Shown: in pieces, positions 25,577 to 33,496 of the stretch
Position numbering within the stretch: the stretch's first letter is position 1
Layout of the letters: every line of letters begins with the position of its first letter
Assembly (NCBI GenBank): GCA_002381125.1
Contig: DFUT01000001.1
Coordinates: 1 to 52,739 of the forward strand
From: Bacteroidales bacterium UBA4179
Lineage (GTDB): Bacteria; Bacteroidota; Bacteroidia; Bacteroidales; Dysgonomonadaceae
DNA length: 52,739 bases
Direction: 5' to 3'
Notes under the pieces: model-generated
What the model was told of the DNA's origin: nothing
Databases searched by the model: none
Seen by the model: only the letters and a program-made list of their open reading frames with translations
Translations under genes and position numbers: made by a program

Positions 25577-26212
25577 ATGAAGAGAAACGTTATCATATTA
25601 GCAATGCTTGCAATGCCGTTGATTGGCAATGCACAACGAGAAGTAGGTAGTTGGACACTGACGCCAAAAGTTGGTATCAACATCGCCAAGTTGACAGATC
25701 CGGACATCTATGTCGGCATTGACGGGGAGAAAATGGAATACACCAGCAAGGCTGGGCTTGTGGCTGGTGCAGAATTAGAGTATCAGCTGCGCGAAAGGTT
25801 CAGCCTGTCGGGTGGACTCCTTTATTCCAACCAGGGAACGAAGATGAAAGACAATTCACAATTCCATAACTCTTCATCCACGCTGCATTACCTTAATATC
25901 CCCTTGACGGCAAACTTCTACATCACTCCCGACTTTGCCTTTCACTTGGGCTTACAGCCAGGCTTTGCACTGAAGAAGCACATCCATGAGGAAATGCTTG
26001 ATGAACATGGCAACTGGACTGTGACATCGAGCGATGACACCTGGTTCAAGACCTTTGACCTCAGCATCCCTATTGGCCTGTCGTACACGATAGGTGCCAT
26101 ACGGATAGATGCCCGCTATAACCTCGGCCTGACGAACGCTACAAAAATTGATGCAGTCAAGATTCACAACAGGGTCGTTCAGTTGACCGTTGGGTACAGA
26201 TTTGAGCTATAA
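25577..26212 (+). CDS. Outer membrane beta-barrel protein (PorT/OMP_b-brl_2 type)
   Basis: 211 residues with a signal peptide (MKRNVIILAMLAMPLIGNAQ). The mature protein has the alternating strands of small Bacteroidetes barrels: LTPKVGINIAKLTD, GLVAGAELEYQLRERFSLSGGLLYSNQG, YLNIPLTANFYITPDFAFHLGLQPGFAL, LSIPIGLSYTIGAIRIDARYNLGLT and a C-terminal VVQLTVGYRFEL ending in a hydrophobic residue. Predicted 8 strands. It may hold or present the lipoproteins encoded upstream (inference from context). Confidence 0.8.
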   Translation: MKRNVIILAMLAMPLIGNAQREVGSWTLTPKVGINIAKLTDPDIYVGIDGEKMEYTSKAGLVAGAELEYQLRERFSLSGGLLYSNQGTKMKDNSQFHNSSSTLHYLNIPLTANFYITPDFAFHLGLQPGFALKKHIHEEMLDEHGNWTVTSSDDTWFKTFDLSIPIGLSYTIGAIRIDARYNLGLTNATKIDAVKIHNRVVQLTVGYRFEL

Positions 26213-26229
26213 CAAGGAATAGCCAAGAT

Positions 26230-26852
26230 ATGAAGAAAACCATCATCACCTTCCTACTAGCCCTTGTATTTCCAATTACTGCATCGGCACAACTTGAAAG
26301 CGTGAAGGAACTCACTGTATCAGCGGCGCAACAAATCAGATGCCTGGGCTGATGGATTTTCAGACTGGTTCACTTACGCTGCAACAGGATTTCGGACGGT
26401 TGCAACTGTCAGCCTCGGCTACTGCTAACAAATACTGGATGCCGATGCAAAGCACCCTCTACACCCAATATAGCTTTGGTGGTTCTGCCGCTTATAGTAT
26501 CAGCGAGGCAGTTACGCTCCATGCATACGGCCAATACTACGCGAACAATCCCATCGTAGGCCCTGCCTTCAGCCCCTACGTCAGCACCACGACCTACGGA
26601 GGCTATGCCGATGTGCGCATCAACGACTATTTCGGCTCCAATGTCGGTGTGCGTCGATACATCAATCCCATGTTAGGCCAGTGGACTACCTCACCCATTG
26701 TCACCCCATACTTCCGTGTGGGTAAGCGCAACAAGGTGGAAATCGGTCTGCCGCTTGGTAAACTGCTCAAAGCCGCGGTTTGGGGCAATCGTGACAATCC
26801 CATGCGCTTCAGACCGCAACCACAGCCACAACAACACCCGAAAAAGAAATAA
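26230..26852 (+). pseudogene. Outer membrane beta-barrel protein, frameshifted after the signal peptide
   Basis: ATG at 26230 opens a signal peptide (MKKTIITFLLALVFPITASA) and reads on to a TGA at 26350-26352. The rest lies in another frame: TNQMPGLMDFQTGSLTLQQD then QLSASATANKYWMPMQSTL, VTLHAYGQYYANNPIVGPAF, GGYADVRINDYFGSNVGVRR and a tail KVEIGLPLGKLLKAAVW. One base missing near 26329-26331 (GCGGCGCAACAAATC) explains the break. The full protein would be about 206 residues. The coding signal is otherwise clean, so the break is recent, an assembly error, or a phase switch without an obvious repeat. Confidence 0.8.
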
Positions 26853-26875
26853 TAACGAAATCAATATCAAAAAAA

Positions 26876-27562
26876 ATGAAAACAGCGAAACTCTGGAGAC
26901 TCGCCTTTGCGATGCTTGCTGCTTTCTCCCTCGCCTCTTGCAGCAGCGACGACAATGTGGAGAGGCGGCTGACGAACACGCAAAAGGAAACCTACGGACA
27001 GAACATTTCGGGCGAATATCCGGGACAGTATATCATTGTCTATAAGGACAAGGATTGCAAAGAAAGGATTGACGAGAATGGGCGACATATAACGGAAGCC
27101 CACTGTGAAACCTTTAGCGGCGTGCAGGTCGATGTGTCCGACAACAAGATGCAACATGTCTTCTTTCAAGACTTTCCCGTTTCTCTGATTTCAAAGGTCG
27201 TGGATGCGGACGAAGGACTGAGCCGTGCACTTGCTGAGACTTCCCCTCTAGCTATCACTGCCCGCTACGGCTTCGACTACGATACGGACTATTCGCACAT
27301 CAAATGGGCCTTCATCCCCAACGTCATGCTTTTGCAGTTGAACTATAACGGCGCAGACCACCACATCCGCGTGGAGTTTAACAACAATAGCCAATATTAC
27401 ACATTTACGGATGAAGAACTGAAACAGCCGAAAGCATTCCGCCCACTTGCCGAAAACGGCATAACCCTGCAACTGGAAGCTATCTACGACGGTTCCACTC
27501 TCATACAGCGCTTCGGCTATGAGAAAGGGAACTATATGCATATTATCTTTAAGACAGAATAA
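26876..27562 (+). CDS. Surface lipoprotein, DUF4840-like
   Basis: 228 residues. Signal peptide MKTAKLWRLAFAMLAAFSLASC, Cys22, then SSDDN, the acidic surface-export pattern. Mature sequence features are KETYGQNISGEYPGQYIIVYK, a middle FQDFPVSLISKVVDADEGLS and strand-rich IKWAFIPNVMLLQLNYNGADHHIRVEF. It resembles DUF4840 lipoproteins of Bacteroides by general layout; I am not certain of that name. 61 bases coding the signal peptide are the same as at 22912-22972 but for one base. It ends the operon-like run with the small gene at 27582. Confidence 0.72.
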   Translation: MKTAKLWRLAFAMLAAFSLASCSSDDNVERRLTNTQKETYGQNISGEYPGQYIIVYKDKDCKERIDENGRHITEAHCETFSGVQVDVSDNKMQHVFFQDFPVSLISKVVDADEGLSRALAETSPLAITARYGFDYDTDYSHIKWAFIPNVMLLQLNYNGADHHIRVEFNNNSQYYTFTDEELKQPKAFRPLAENGITLQLEAIYDGSTLIQRFGYEKGNYMHIIFKTE

Positions 27563-27581
27563 TATAAAAATACAAATTTAT

Positions 27582-27917
27582 ATGGTCGTATCAAAGAAAT
27601 CTCTTGGAGTAATCGTCCTGTTGTTTATACCTTGTTTCGCTGCTGGACAAAACTGCGTGGACAGTACAACGGTCAAGCAAGACAGCATAGCATTAGAACT
27701 ACACTCTATATGCCAGCGGGATGTTATGTGCAATTACGATATCATTAGAAAAGACAGTGGTCAACAGCAGTATAGACTATCTTTTGTTCGCAAAGAGCAA
27801 GGACTGACACGAGGCATAAGTCCTAATGCTGTAAAAATGCAGAAGTTCGATCCATATAAGAAGAAATTTACCGATATGCGGATAATGGAAGCTATAGGCT
27901 CGCACATAAGCAGATAA
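27582..27917 (+). CDS. Small secreted protein of unknown function
   Basis: 111 residues from MVVSKKSLGVIVLLFIPCFAAGQ, a Sec signal peptide ending AGQ. The mature 88 residues have three Cys (NCVDS, ICQRD, MCNYD) and a basic C-terminus (MQKFDPYKKKFTDMRIMEAIGSHISR). No family recognised. The earlier in-frame ATG (27519) lies within the preceding gene and is rejected. It starts 19 bases after the lipoprotein stop and converges with the relaxase gene. Confidence 0.6.
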   Translation: MVVSKKSLGVIVLLFIPCFAAGQNCVDSTTVKQDSIALELHSICQRDVMCNYDIIRKDSGQQQYRLSFVRKEQGLTRGISPNAVKMQKFDPYKKKFTDMRIMEAIGSHISR

Positions 27918-27959
27918 GCTAAACTCCAATTTATCGGACTGCTATCATATAGCAGCTGC

Positions 27960-29360
27960 CTATCTCGATATCCCTTGTTGGAACTTTTGTATGCGCCCAT
28001 CATATCTGCCATCGGCAATGTCGTGGACTTCATGGTCGGCGCGTCTGAGCTCGTTAGCATTGAATTTGCCCAAGGTGCTTGCCAGCCAGACAAACCAGTC
28101 CGCTACCTGCTTCAAGGTGGCACTGGCAAGTTCGGCAAACATCTTCAGGTATTGTTTGATGGCGTATGATTCGTTGTCCCAGAAGATGTCACCATGCTTG
28201 CCGCCTCGACCGCCGAAGCCTGAATAGGCAAAGTCCTGAATGGCTTTGATGCAGAATTGCAAACCCTCGTCAATGCGGTAGATATAGGCAGACATGGCAA
28301 AGAACATCGGGTCTTGCCAATTACCACGCTCCTTGATGGTGTAGAAGTCCCGCAGCTTCTCGTCGGCTTTCGCTGACAGTTTACTCACCTCCTGTTTTTT
28401 TGCTTCAATAGTACAATCAAGAGATTGGGAGCGGTTCGTCTTGGTTCTGATGTCAAGGTCGAGTCGGTTGCTACGCTCTACTTTCGTGCGGTTGGAACTT
28501 GTCAGATAGTCATGCTCCTTCCACAAGTCTGCCACTTCTGTTTTCGCTGCCTCGACCTCTGCTTCCGCTTCCTCTTTCTCGGCAATGACTTTCTCCGTCG
28601 CTTCTTGAAGCTCTTTCTTCTTGCTCTCCTGCTTCTGGATGATTAAGTCGTTCCGCTCCAGATGGTCAATCCCTGTCTCTGACTTCTTCTGCCCTCGCTG
28701 CATGTCCAATGTCTCAGCTACCAAATCCTGTATGGCAGACATATCCTCGGCATTTAGTTTGTACGACTTGCCTGTGTCGTGGTCCATCCAGTCCCAGATG
28801 ATATGAGCATGGTAGTTCGGCTCCCATGATGCAGGGTCTTCGGTGTCTGGCTCCGCCGAGTTCTGTCGCGACTCGGCAATGTTCAAGTTTGCTTGACATT
28901 GCTCTCGCTGCTCCATCACTTCATAATGCCCTTCGTCCTTATGGATGTGTATCTGCAAGGCTCTGATGCCCCACCTCTCATGCACTCTTTCGGCATAGCG
29001 CAAAAGGTCTTCCATCGTCGTATCGGGCTTGATGTTCACCACCCCTTCACGGATGGGGCTGCAACCCTGGCGGACACGCTGCTTGCCTTTCTTGTCCGTA
29101 AACTTCACGTCCTTCTCCTGCATCGCCCTGCCAGTTTTCTGCTTCACCATGACACGGATGTCGTCATAGTACTGCTGAAGACTGACACCCTCCATGTCAG
29201 GTGCGACATACACTTCATTCAGATGGGCCAGGTCTTTGCGGATGTAGAGCATGGCAGGATTGAGGGATGCGATGTAGTCTGCGTCCCTCCTGTTGTGCCG
29301 CTCACTCTGGGCGATGTTGCACGGCTTGATGTGCTCGGATGCTTTTGCTGTTGTTGCCAT
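27960..29360 (-). CDS. MobV/Pre-family plasmid mobilization relaxase
   Basis: 466 residues. The relaxase nicks oriT and stays bound to the DNA end during conjugative transfer. The N-terminal domain has the metal/His motif in LQIHIHKDEGHYE (His140, HxDE-like) and PNYHAHIIWDW about 45 residues later, which together give the three-His site. A long coiled coil follows (about 225-330: KKKELQEATEKVIAEKEEAEAEVEAAKTEV). Residue Ser or Tyr for catalysis is not assigned. A candidate oriT lies about 300 bases upstream. No coupling protein or type IV genes are nearby, so a helper is needed. Confidence 0.88.
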   Translation of the reverse strand: MATTAKASEHIKPCNIAQSERHNRRDADYIASLNPAMLYIRKDLAHLNEVYVAPDMEGVSLQQYYDDIRVMVKQKTGRAMQEKDVKFTDKKGKQRVRQGCSPIREGVVNIKPDTTMEDLLRYAERVHERWGIRALQIHIHKDEGHYEVMEQREQCQANLNIAESRQNSAEPDTEDPASWEPNYHAHIIWDWMDHDTGKSYKLNAEDMSAIQDLVAETLDMQRGQKKSETGIDHLERNDLIIQKQESKKKELQEATEKVIAEKEEAEAEVEAAKTEVADLWKEHDYLTSSNRTKVERSNRLDLDIRTKTNRSQSLDCTIEAKKQEVSKLSAKADEKLRDFYTIKERGNWQDPMFFAMSAYIYRIDEGLQFCIKAIQDFAYSGFGGRGGKHGDIFWDNESYAIKQYLKMFAELASATLKQVADWFVWLASTLGKFNANELRRADHEVHDIADGRYDGRIQKFQQGISR

Positions 29361-29721
29361 AATTCTGCTTCAGCGGTTTTCTGTATAATCGGTTATCAGG
29401 GTATCGGGGCAGAGCCTTGATTGGAGGGTGCAGGGAGAGAGTCACTTCCTGCTCAGGGGTCTTGGGGGCAGATGCCACTGAGCGGAGCGTCCAGAGAGAA
29501 GGTCACTCTTTGGTCCGGGTTCTCAGGGGTGAAACTCATGAGCGAGGTCTCGGGGCAGCGTCCTGAACAGGTCAAGGGCAGCGCCTTGTGGGTTCTCAGG
29601 GCAAAGCCATGAGTCCCTCGGAAGAGCCCACAACTACGAAAGCGTAGCGTGTAGTTATAGTGGGCTATAACAAGGCAAGCCTTTTTCTCCCCGCGCCACG
29701 TCCCGGACTGCCACGCTGTGC
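29361..29721. other. Repeat-rich non-coding region holding oriT
   Basis: GC-rich 360 bases between the winged-helix gene and the relaxase. Exact direct repeat GGGTTCTCAGGG at 29517-29528 and 29590-29601, with a related GCTCAGGGGT at 29451. Each CTCAGGG is followed by a TGAG, making a series of short stem-loops. CGGGGCAG also repeats (29405, 29550). Protein-like frames here lack support. Confidence 0.6.
29632..29671 (+). other. Candidate origin of transfer (oriT) with MobV-type nic site
   Basis: Inverted repeat AACTAC (29632-29637)/GTAGTT (29651-29656) with an inner stem CTACG/CGTAG sits just 5' of TATAGTGGG^CTATAAC. This resembles the pMV158-type nic TATAGTGTG^TTATAC recalled from the MobV/Pre family, which puts the cut between 29664 and 29665 on the plus strand. 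It lies upstream of the MobV relaxase gene. Confidence 0.7.
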
Positions 29722-30537
29722 TCATGCCTCTATTTCTTTCCCTTCTGTCGATACCTCTTGGAGCAAGCTCTCGTCTTGATGGCAAGAAAGCGGCTGTGGC
29801 TCTTCCACGACAGTAGGTTGTTTGTTCTCTTCTCGCATATCATCAGACGGGAAACTGCTGCTTGCAGGATAATAGTTGCTGTCAGCAACAGGCCCATCTG
29901 ATGACTTACAGACAACACTCACGCGCTCGCGTGTATTATCATTAGATGGTAGGGAAAGAGAAGGAGAATGACTATGCTCCTTCATCCCTTCTGCCAGAGA
30001 TTCGGGCGGCATGACCTTAGCCACGTCGCCTGTATCGGCAGAAGATGTCCCACCTGAATCTGTTGGTGTCGGCTTGCAGACTTCAACTGTTTCAGCACCG
30101 CTTTTAGGTGGGACATGGTTAGTCGGTCTTGTCGGCTTCTCTATGTGCTTGACCATAGGGTTGCAGACAAAGAAAGGATTCTTGATTGTCCGCTGATCCG
30201 TGAACCAGACGGACAGACACAACAGCGTGTGGATGGTCGTGCGGTTTGACGGTTCAGAACGGAGAATACCCATCTGATTGAACTCCCTGATGATTCTGGT
30301 GGCGGTCTTTCGGTTGCAACCCCACATCAGGGAAAGTTCGACCTTGGAAGCCATGAACTGTCCTGGCTGTAGGACAGCTGAGAAATGGGTCTTAGTCACG
30401 GTTGTCTGTTCCATGAGGGTTAGGCGGATGAAGGTCTTAAAACACTTCATGCGGCTGATGTCCTGACATTCATCCGACAGGTAATCATACTGGGCTTCAT
30501 TCAGAAGCGTGCTGTATCTGATATTGGCGTATCGCAT
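29722..30537 (-). CDS. Winged-helix replication/mobilization-associated protein
   Basis: 271 residues from MRYANIRYSTLLNEAQ. The first 110 residues hold a helix-turn-helix region: HFSAVLQPGQFMASKVELSLMWGCNRKTATRIIREFNQMGILRS, resembling the replication-initiator-like or DnaD-type wHTH proteins next to mobilization genes in Bacteroides elements. The rest is low-complexity, Pro/Ser/Glu-rich and probably disordered. An earlier in-frame ATG at 30582 is possible but would start near the end of the next gene. It shares the strand with int, the excisionase-like gene and mob. The exact role (replication of the excised circle or relaxosome accessory) is unknown. Confidence 0.6.
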   Translation of the reverse strand: MRYANIRYSTLLNEAQYDYLSDECQDISRMKCFKTFIRLTLMEQTTVTKTHFSAVLQPGQFMASKVELSLMWGCNRKTATRIIREFNQMGILRSEPSNRTTIHTLLCLSVWFTDQRTIKNPFFVCNPMVKHIEKPTRPTNHVPPKSGAETVEVCKPTPTDSGGTSSADTGDVAKVMPPESLAEGMKEHSHSPSLSLPSNDNTRERVSVVCKSSDGPVADSNYYPASSSFPSDDMREENKQPTVVEEPQPLSCHQDESLLQEVSTEGKEIEA

Positions 30538-30597
30538 AATGACAAGTGGTTTTAATGAGGAAGTGGGACTGTCATGTCCCACCTCCGAAAGTAAGAA

Positions 30598-31008
30598 TCA
30601 TTGTTGCTGGACGGCAGCTGGCTTGTGCCTTTTCTTCTCACGCATCTGCTCTAGGTGGGCATCGAACTCTGCCTGTTCCTGCTCGGAGAGGGTATAAGGC
30701 TTGTCGTATGCCCCTCCGCTCTGGATCCACTCCACAAGTTCCTTCTTGAAGAAGTAGAGCTTGTTGCCACGCTTGCGGTATGGTATGCGTCGCTCAGAGG
30801 TGAGGGAGTACATTGTGGAGCGTTTCTTGCCAATGAACTGACAGGCTTCGTCCATCGTCATCATCTGGTCATCATCCGAAGTCGGTGATGAAGAGTCTGC
30901 TTCCTTTTTTTCATCAAGGCGGCTAATCACATAGTCCACCTTGGTCAGCAGTTCGCCGACTGCCTTGGGCAGCTGGTCGAAAGAGAGATTACTTTCATTT
31001 TGTTCCAT
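30598..31008 (-). CDS. Excisionase-like helix-turn-helix protein (HTH_17 type)
   Basis: 136 residues from MEQNESNLSFDQLPKAVGEL. A short helical N-terminus (LTKVDYVISRLDEKKE) is followed by an HTH_17 domain: MTMDEACQFIGKKRSTMYSLTSERRIPYRKRGNKLYFFKKELVEWI. Such MerR-like domains are found in excisionases that bend DNA at att sites. It lies 34 bases downstream of the integrase stop on the same strand, the usual int-xis arrangement. Start at 31104 is rejected because it lies inside the integrase gene. Confidence 0.75.
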   Translation of the reverse strand: MEQNESNLSFDQLPKAVGELLTKVDYVISRLDEKKEADSSSPTSDDDQMMTMDEACQFIGKKRSTMYSLTSERRIPYRKRGNKLYFFKKELVEWIQSGGAYDKPYTLSEQEQAEFDAHLEQMREKKRHKPAAVQQQ

Positions 31009-31042
31009 GTGAGTTTTTAATTTTGTTTTAACGTCAAGAATA

Positions 31043-32212
31043 TCATTGAGCAAGTGTTTCTTTGTTCTGTGTTTCTTCAAGAGTGGCAGTTTTCCTGGCA
31101 TCATCCTTCAATGAAATGCGCTCGGATGCATCACGCTTCAGTTCGTTGACCACCTCTGCATACACCTGTGTTGTGGCAAGGTTACTGTGGGTAAGCAGCT
31201 TGCTTACGGTATAGATGTCCGTGCCTCCTGCCAGTTGTAAGGTGGCGAAGGTATGACGGAAGCAGTGGAAGGTGATATGCTTGGTGATGCCAGCAGCCTT
31301 TATCCAGTCTTTGAGGTGGGCGGCAACCAGGTTCGGTGTCAGTTTCTTGAACACCTGACCCTCTCCACGCTCGCCGCATAGGGCAAGTGCCTCTTCGCTG
31401 ATGGGCAGGATGGCATCGGTCTTTGTCTTCTTGGTGGTGATATCAAGCACCCATCCGCCATCGCCCGACTTCTTGATGTTCTCCCACTGGAGCAGGATGC
31501 AGTCAGACAGACGCAGACCCGTAAGGCAGGAGAACAGACCGGCACGGCGTAGTACGTCGCTCTTACATTCGGCCTTTGACAGCGCAACAAGTTCCTCCTT
31601 GGTCAGGTACTGCCGCTTGTTGCCGTGTCCCTTTGCCTTGACAAGTTTCTTGGCTATGTTCTCCTTGATATGTCCATCATCGTATGCCATGCGAAGGGCG
31701 GCTTTCAGCTTTACGAGGTGGTTATTGGCGGTGGTGGGCATCATCGGCTTGCCGTTATGATAGCACTCTGCCGACAAAAGATAATCAACAAACTTCTGGC
31801 AATACGCAACATCGAGGTCGCAGAAGCGGCACTCGCCACTCGAATATTTGACGAAGTGCTTGTAGGCAGCCTCCCAGTTTGCCTTGTTGGTTGTCTTATT
31901 CATACACTGCTTGAAGTAGTCAAGAAAGCTCTCCTGGCCTTTGGAACGGTCGAGGAAGCCGAACTCTTCATTGATGATGGACTCCGTGCGGCGGCACTTG
32001 ATAAGCTCTGCTTTCTGCATGATGCTGCGGTTGTACTCCTGCTGGAACTTCTCAGTAGGGTTGGAATAAATGTATAAGCCCAGATACTCGCGTCGTGACA
32101 GACGGCCAGTCTTCGGGTTGCGGATTGGTGGGTAGAAATCGAGATAGAGCGATGTCTGCCCGTTCTTGATGGGTCGCTTCCGCACTGTGACCTTGGTACA
32201 TAAATTCGTCAT
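31043..32212 (-). CDS. Tyrosine recombinase/integrase of a Bacteroides-type mobile element
   Basis: 389 residues. Arm-binding N-terminus (VTVRKRPIKNGQTSLYLDFYPPIRNPKTGRLSRREYLGLY), SAM-like core-binding domain (about 105-205) and catalytic domain. Catalytic residues are Arg234 (CLTGLRLSD), a Lys in TTKKTKT, His316 and Arg319 (HCFRHTFA), a His in LLTHSNLATTQ and nucleophile Tyr351 (QVYAEV). It catalyses integration and excision of the island. The family is that of NBU/CTn integrases. The promoter is probably the TACCTTTG at 32300-32307 (minus). Confidence 0.93.
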   Translation of the reverse strand: MTNLCTKVTVRKRPIKNGQTSLYLDFYPPIRNPKTGRLSRREYLGLYIYSNPTEKFQQEYNRSIMQKAELIKCRRTESIINEEFGFLDRSKGQESFLDYFKQCMNKTTNKANWEAAYKHFVKYSSGECRFCDLDVAYCQKFVDYLLSAECYHNGKPMMPTTANNHLVKLKAALRMAYDDGHIKENIAKKLVKAKGHGNKRQYLTKEELVALSKAECKSDVLRRAGLFSCLTGLRLSDCILLQWENIKKSGDGGWVLDITTKKTKTDAILPISEEALALCGERGEGQVFKKLTPNLVAAHLKDWIKAAGITKHITFHCFRHTFATLQLAGGTDIYTVSKLLTHSNLATTQVYAEVVNELKRDASERISLKDDARKTATLEETQNKETLAQ

Positions 32213-32629
32213 GTCTGCTATTTTATATTGTTATTACATTTGTCTATAATCGATTGTCCTTTGCTGCCCTTCATGGGCGGTCTGGACTTCAAGCGATTGC
32301 AAAGGTACGTCCTTTGTTTAGGTTGCGCCTAAAATGTTGACCCTCAATGTATCAGATTTAACCTGAGTTAGCGTTTGAGTATGAAATTGCAGCGAAAATC
32401 ATACTATAAACGGGGCTGATAGTTGCACTGCATTCATTGTATTCCTTGATTCCAAAAGGATTGCCAATGTCGGGGTACATCTTTTTCGGATGGCACTGCA
32501 AAGTTAGAGAGAGCAAAGCTACAATCAGGGTACAACGGTCAGAAACCAGCCGTTTTGAGCCTCGGATTGCAGGATTGGTTCTATTCATTGCAGCAAGTAG
32601 TACCAACATTTGTACTCTCATATCCAGCT
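32213..32629. other. Non-coding region upstream of the integrase gene
   Basis: Contains the int promoter region (32300-32333), a GGTACAA at 32529-32535, and a pair of minus-strand TAnnTTTGC-like boxes near 32495-32522 (TAACTTTGC and GTAGCTTTGC). Short frames here show no family resemblance I can defend. It may contain remnants of older insertions. Confidence 0.4.
32300..32333 (-). promoter_or_regulatory. Integrase promoter with inverted repeat near -33
   Basis: TACCTTTG (minus, 32300-32307) lies 88 bases before the int ATG. About 10 bases upstream is a perfect inverted repeat, TTTAGG/CCTAAA (32317-32322 and 32328-32333, 5-base loop), in the -20 to -35 region. It could be an operator or an integrase/excisionase site. 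Confidence 0.5.
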
Positions 32630-33367
32630 TCATGTCCGTTTCGCCTTGGTGCTGGCACTCGTTTTCTCGGCATTCTTTCGGGCTGCTTCCCAGTCCGCTT
32701 TGAGGTAGAGGTTAGCCCTGCCGCCCTTGGCTTTCTTGATACGGACACCGTGTGTCTCGGCAAAACGGCGTACTTGCGTCTTACCCAAACCATACTTCTG
32801 CATGATGTCAAAGCAGGTGTAGTATGCTTCCTGCTGTGCCTTGCCTTGTTCCTCATCGTACTTGGCAATAGCCTTCTCGACATCCTTTTTCCTGAAAGCA
32901 GTCGTACCCCAGGCATGGACGGATGCCAACTGATAGCGGTTACGTATCTCATAAAGGCGACCATACTTGATGTTGAACTTGCTCATCACCTCTGCCATTG
33001 TATAATGGGTTTTGTGAGTAACACCTTCAGGGGCTTTCTCACAGGCTGGTGTCATGCGGCACTTAGCAGTCTTATTTATGCAGCCCGTCTCCGGTTTGGC
33101 ATCGGCATTCTTCTTATACCTTTCACTTTTGTCATTATTAAAAGGAAGGGAAGAAGAAGGTAGCACGACATTACAACCTTGCCCTTGGGCAAAGTCTGTG
33201 AGTTCCTGTAGGCTTATGCGTGTCATCCGCTTGCCGAGGTTGACGGCTTTCAGTCTGCCGGAGGCAATAAGCAATCGCACCATCTTAGTGCTGACAGAGA
33301 TGGCGATGGAGGCATCCTTCACGGACAGAAGGATGTTGGGAATTTGTGAAGTTTGATTCTTGCCCAT
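32630..33367 (-). CDS. Protein with three excisionase-like helix-turn-helix units
   Basis: 245 residues from MGKNQTSQIPNILLSVKDA. Three similar wHTH segments are visible: residues about 12-60 (LSVKDASIAISVSTKMVRLLIASGRLKAVNLGKRMTRIS), about 118-170 (HYTMAEVMSKFNIKYGRLYEIRNRYQLASV..AWGTTAFRKKDVEKAI) and about 180-235 (YYTCFDIMQKYGLGKTQVRRFAETHGVRIKKAKGGRANLYLKADW). Two linkers are polar. It is a probable DNA-bending or control factor for the element end; the direct repeats at 33434-33463 lie upstream of its start. The gene is GC-richer than the chromosomal neighbours. Confidence 0.7.
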   Translation of the reverse strand: MGKNQTSQIPNILLSVKDASIAISVSTKMVRLLIASGRLKAVNLGKRMTRISLQELTDFAQGQGCNVVLPSSSLPFNNDKSERYKKNADAKPETGCINKTAKCRMTPACEKAPEGVTHKTHYTMAEVMSKFNIKYGRLYEIRNRYQLASVHAWGTTAFRKKDVEKAIAKYDEEQGKAQQEAYYTCFDIMQKYGLGKTQVRRFAETHGVRIKKAKGGRANLYLKADWEAARKNAEKTSASTKAKRT

Positions 33368-33433
33368 ATCAAGTAATTTTGTCAATTTCTACCGTTTTTA
33401 GGGGGATGGTCCCTGACGGAAACCAATTAAGCG

Positions 33434-33463
33434 GATTTAAGGGGAAATAAGGTGATTTAAGGG
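33434..33463 (+). repeat. Direct repeat GATTTAAGGG, 20-base period
   Basis: Exact copies at 33434-33443 and 33454-33463, two helical turns apart. They precede the triple-HTH gene (minus strand start at 33367). Possible binding sites for that protein or for the integrase. Confidence 0.45.
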
Positions 33464-33496
33464 AACACCCTACGAACCCTCTGCTCATCCACCCGA

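Noticed and set aside
29421..29785. Frames on both strands through the oriT region
   Set aside because: They run through direct repeats and stem-loops, show no domains, and conflict with the oriT reading.
32299..32522. GTAnnTTTGC sequences (32299-32308 and 32513-32522, minus; 20601-20610, plus) as CTnDOT-type att cores
   Set aside because: The pattern is almost the same as the host promoter box TAnnTTTG, and the left and right copies are in opposite orientation, so they cannot be attL/attR direct repeats.
32358..32633. Minus-strand 91-codon frame upstream of int
   Set aside because: Composition and lack of any domain or promoter suggest chance; the region looks non-coding.
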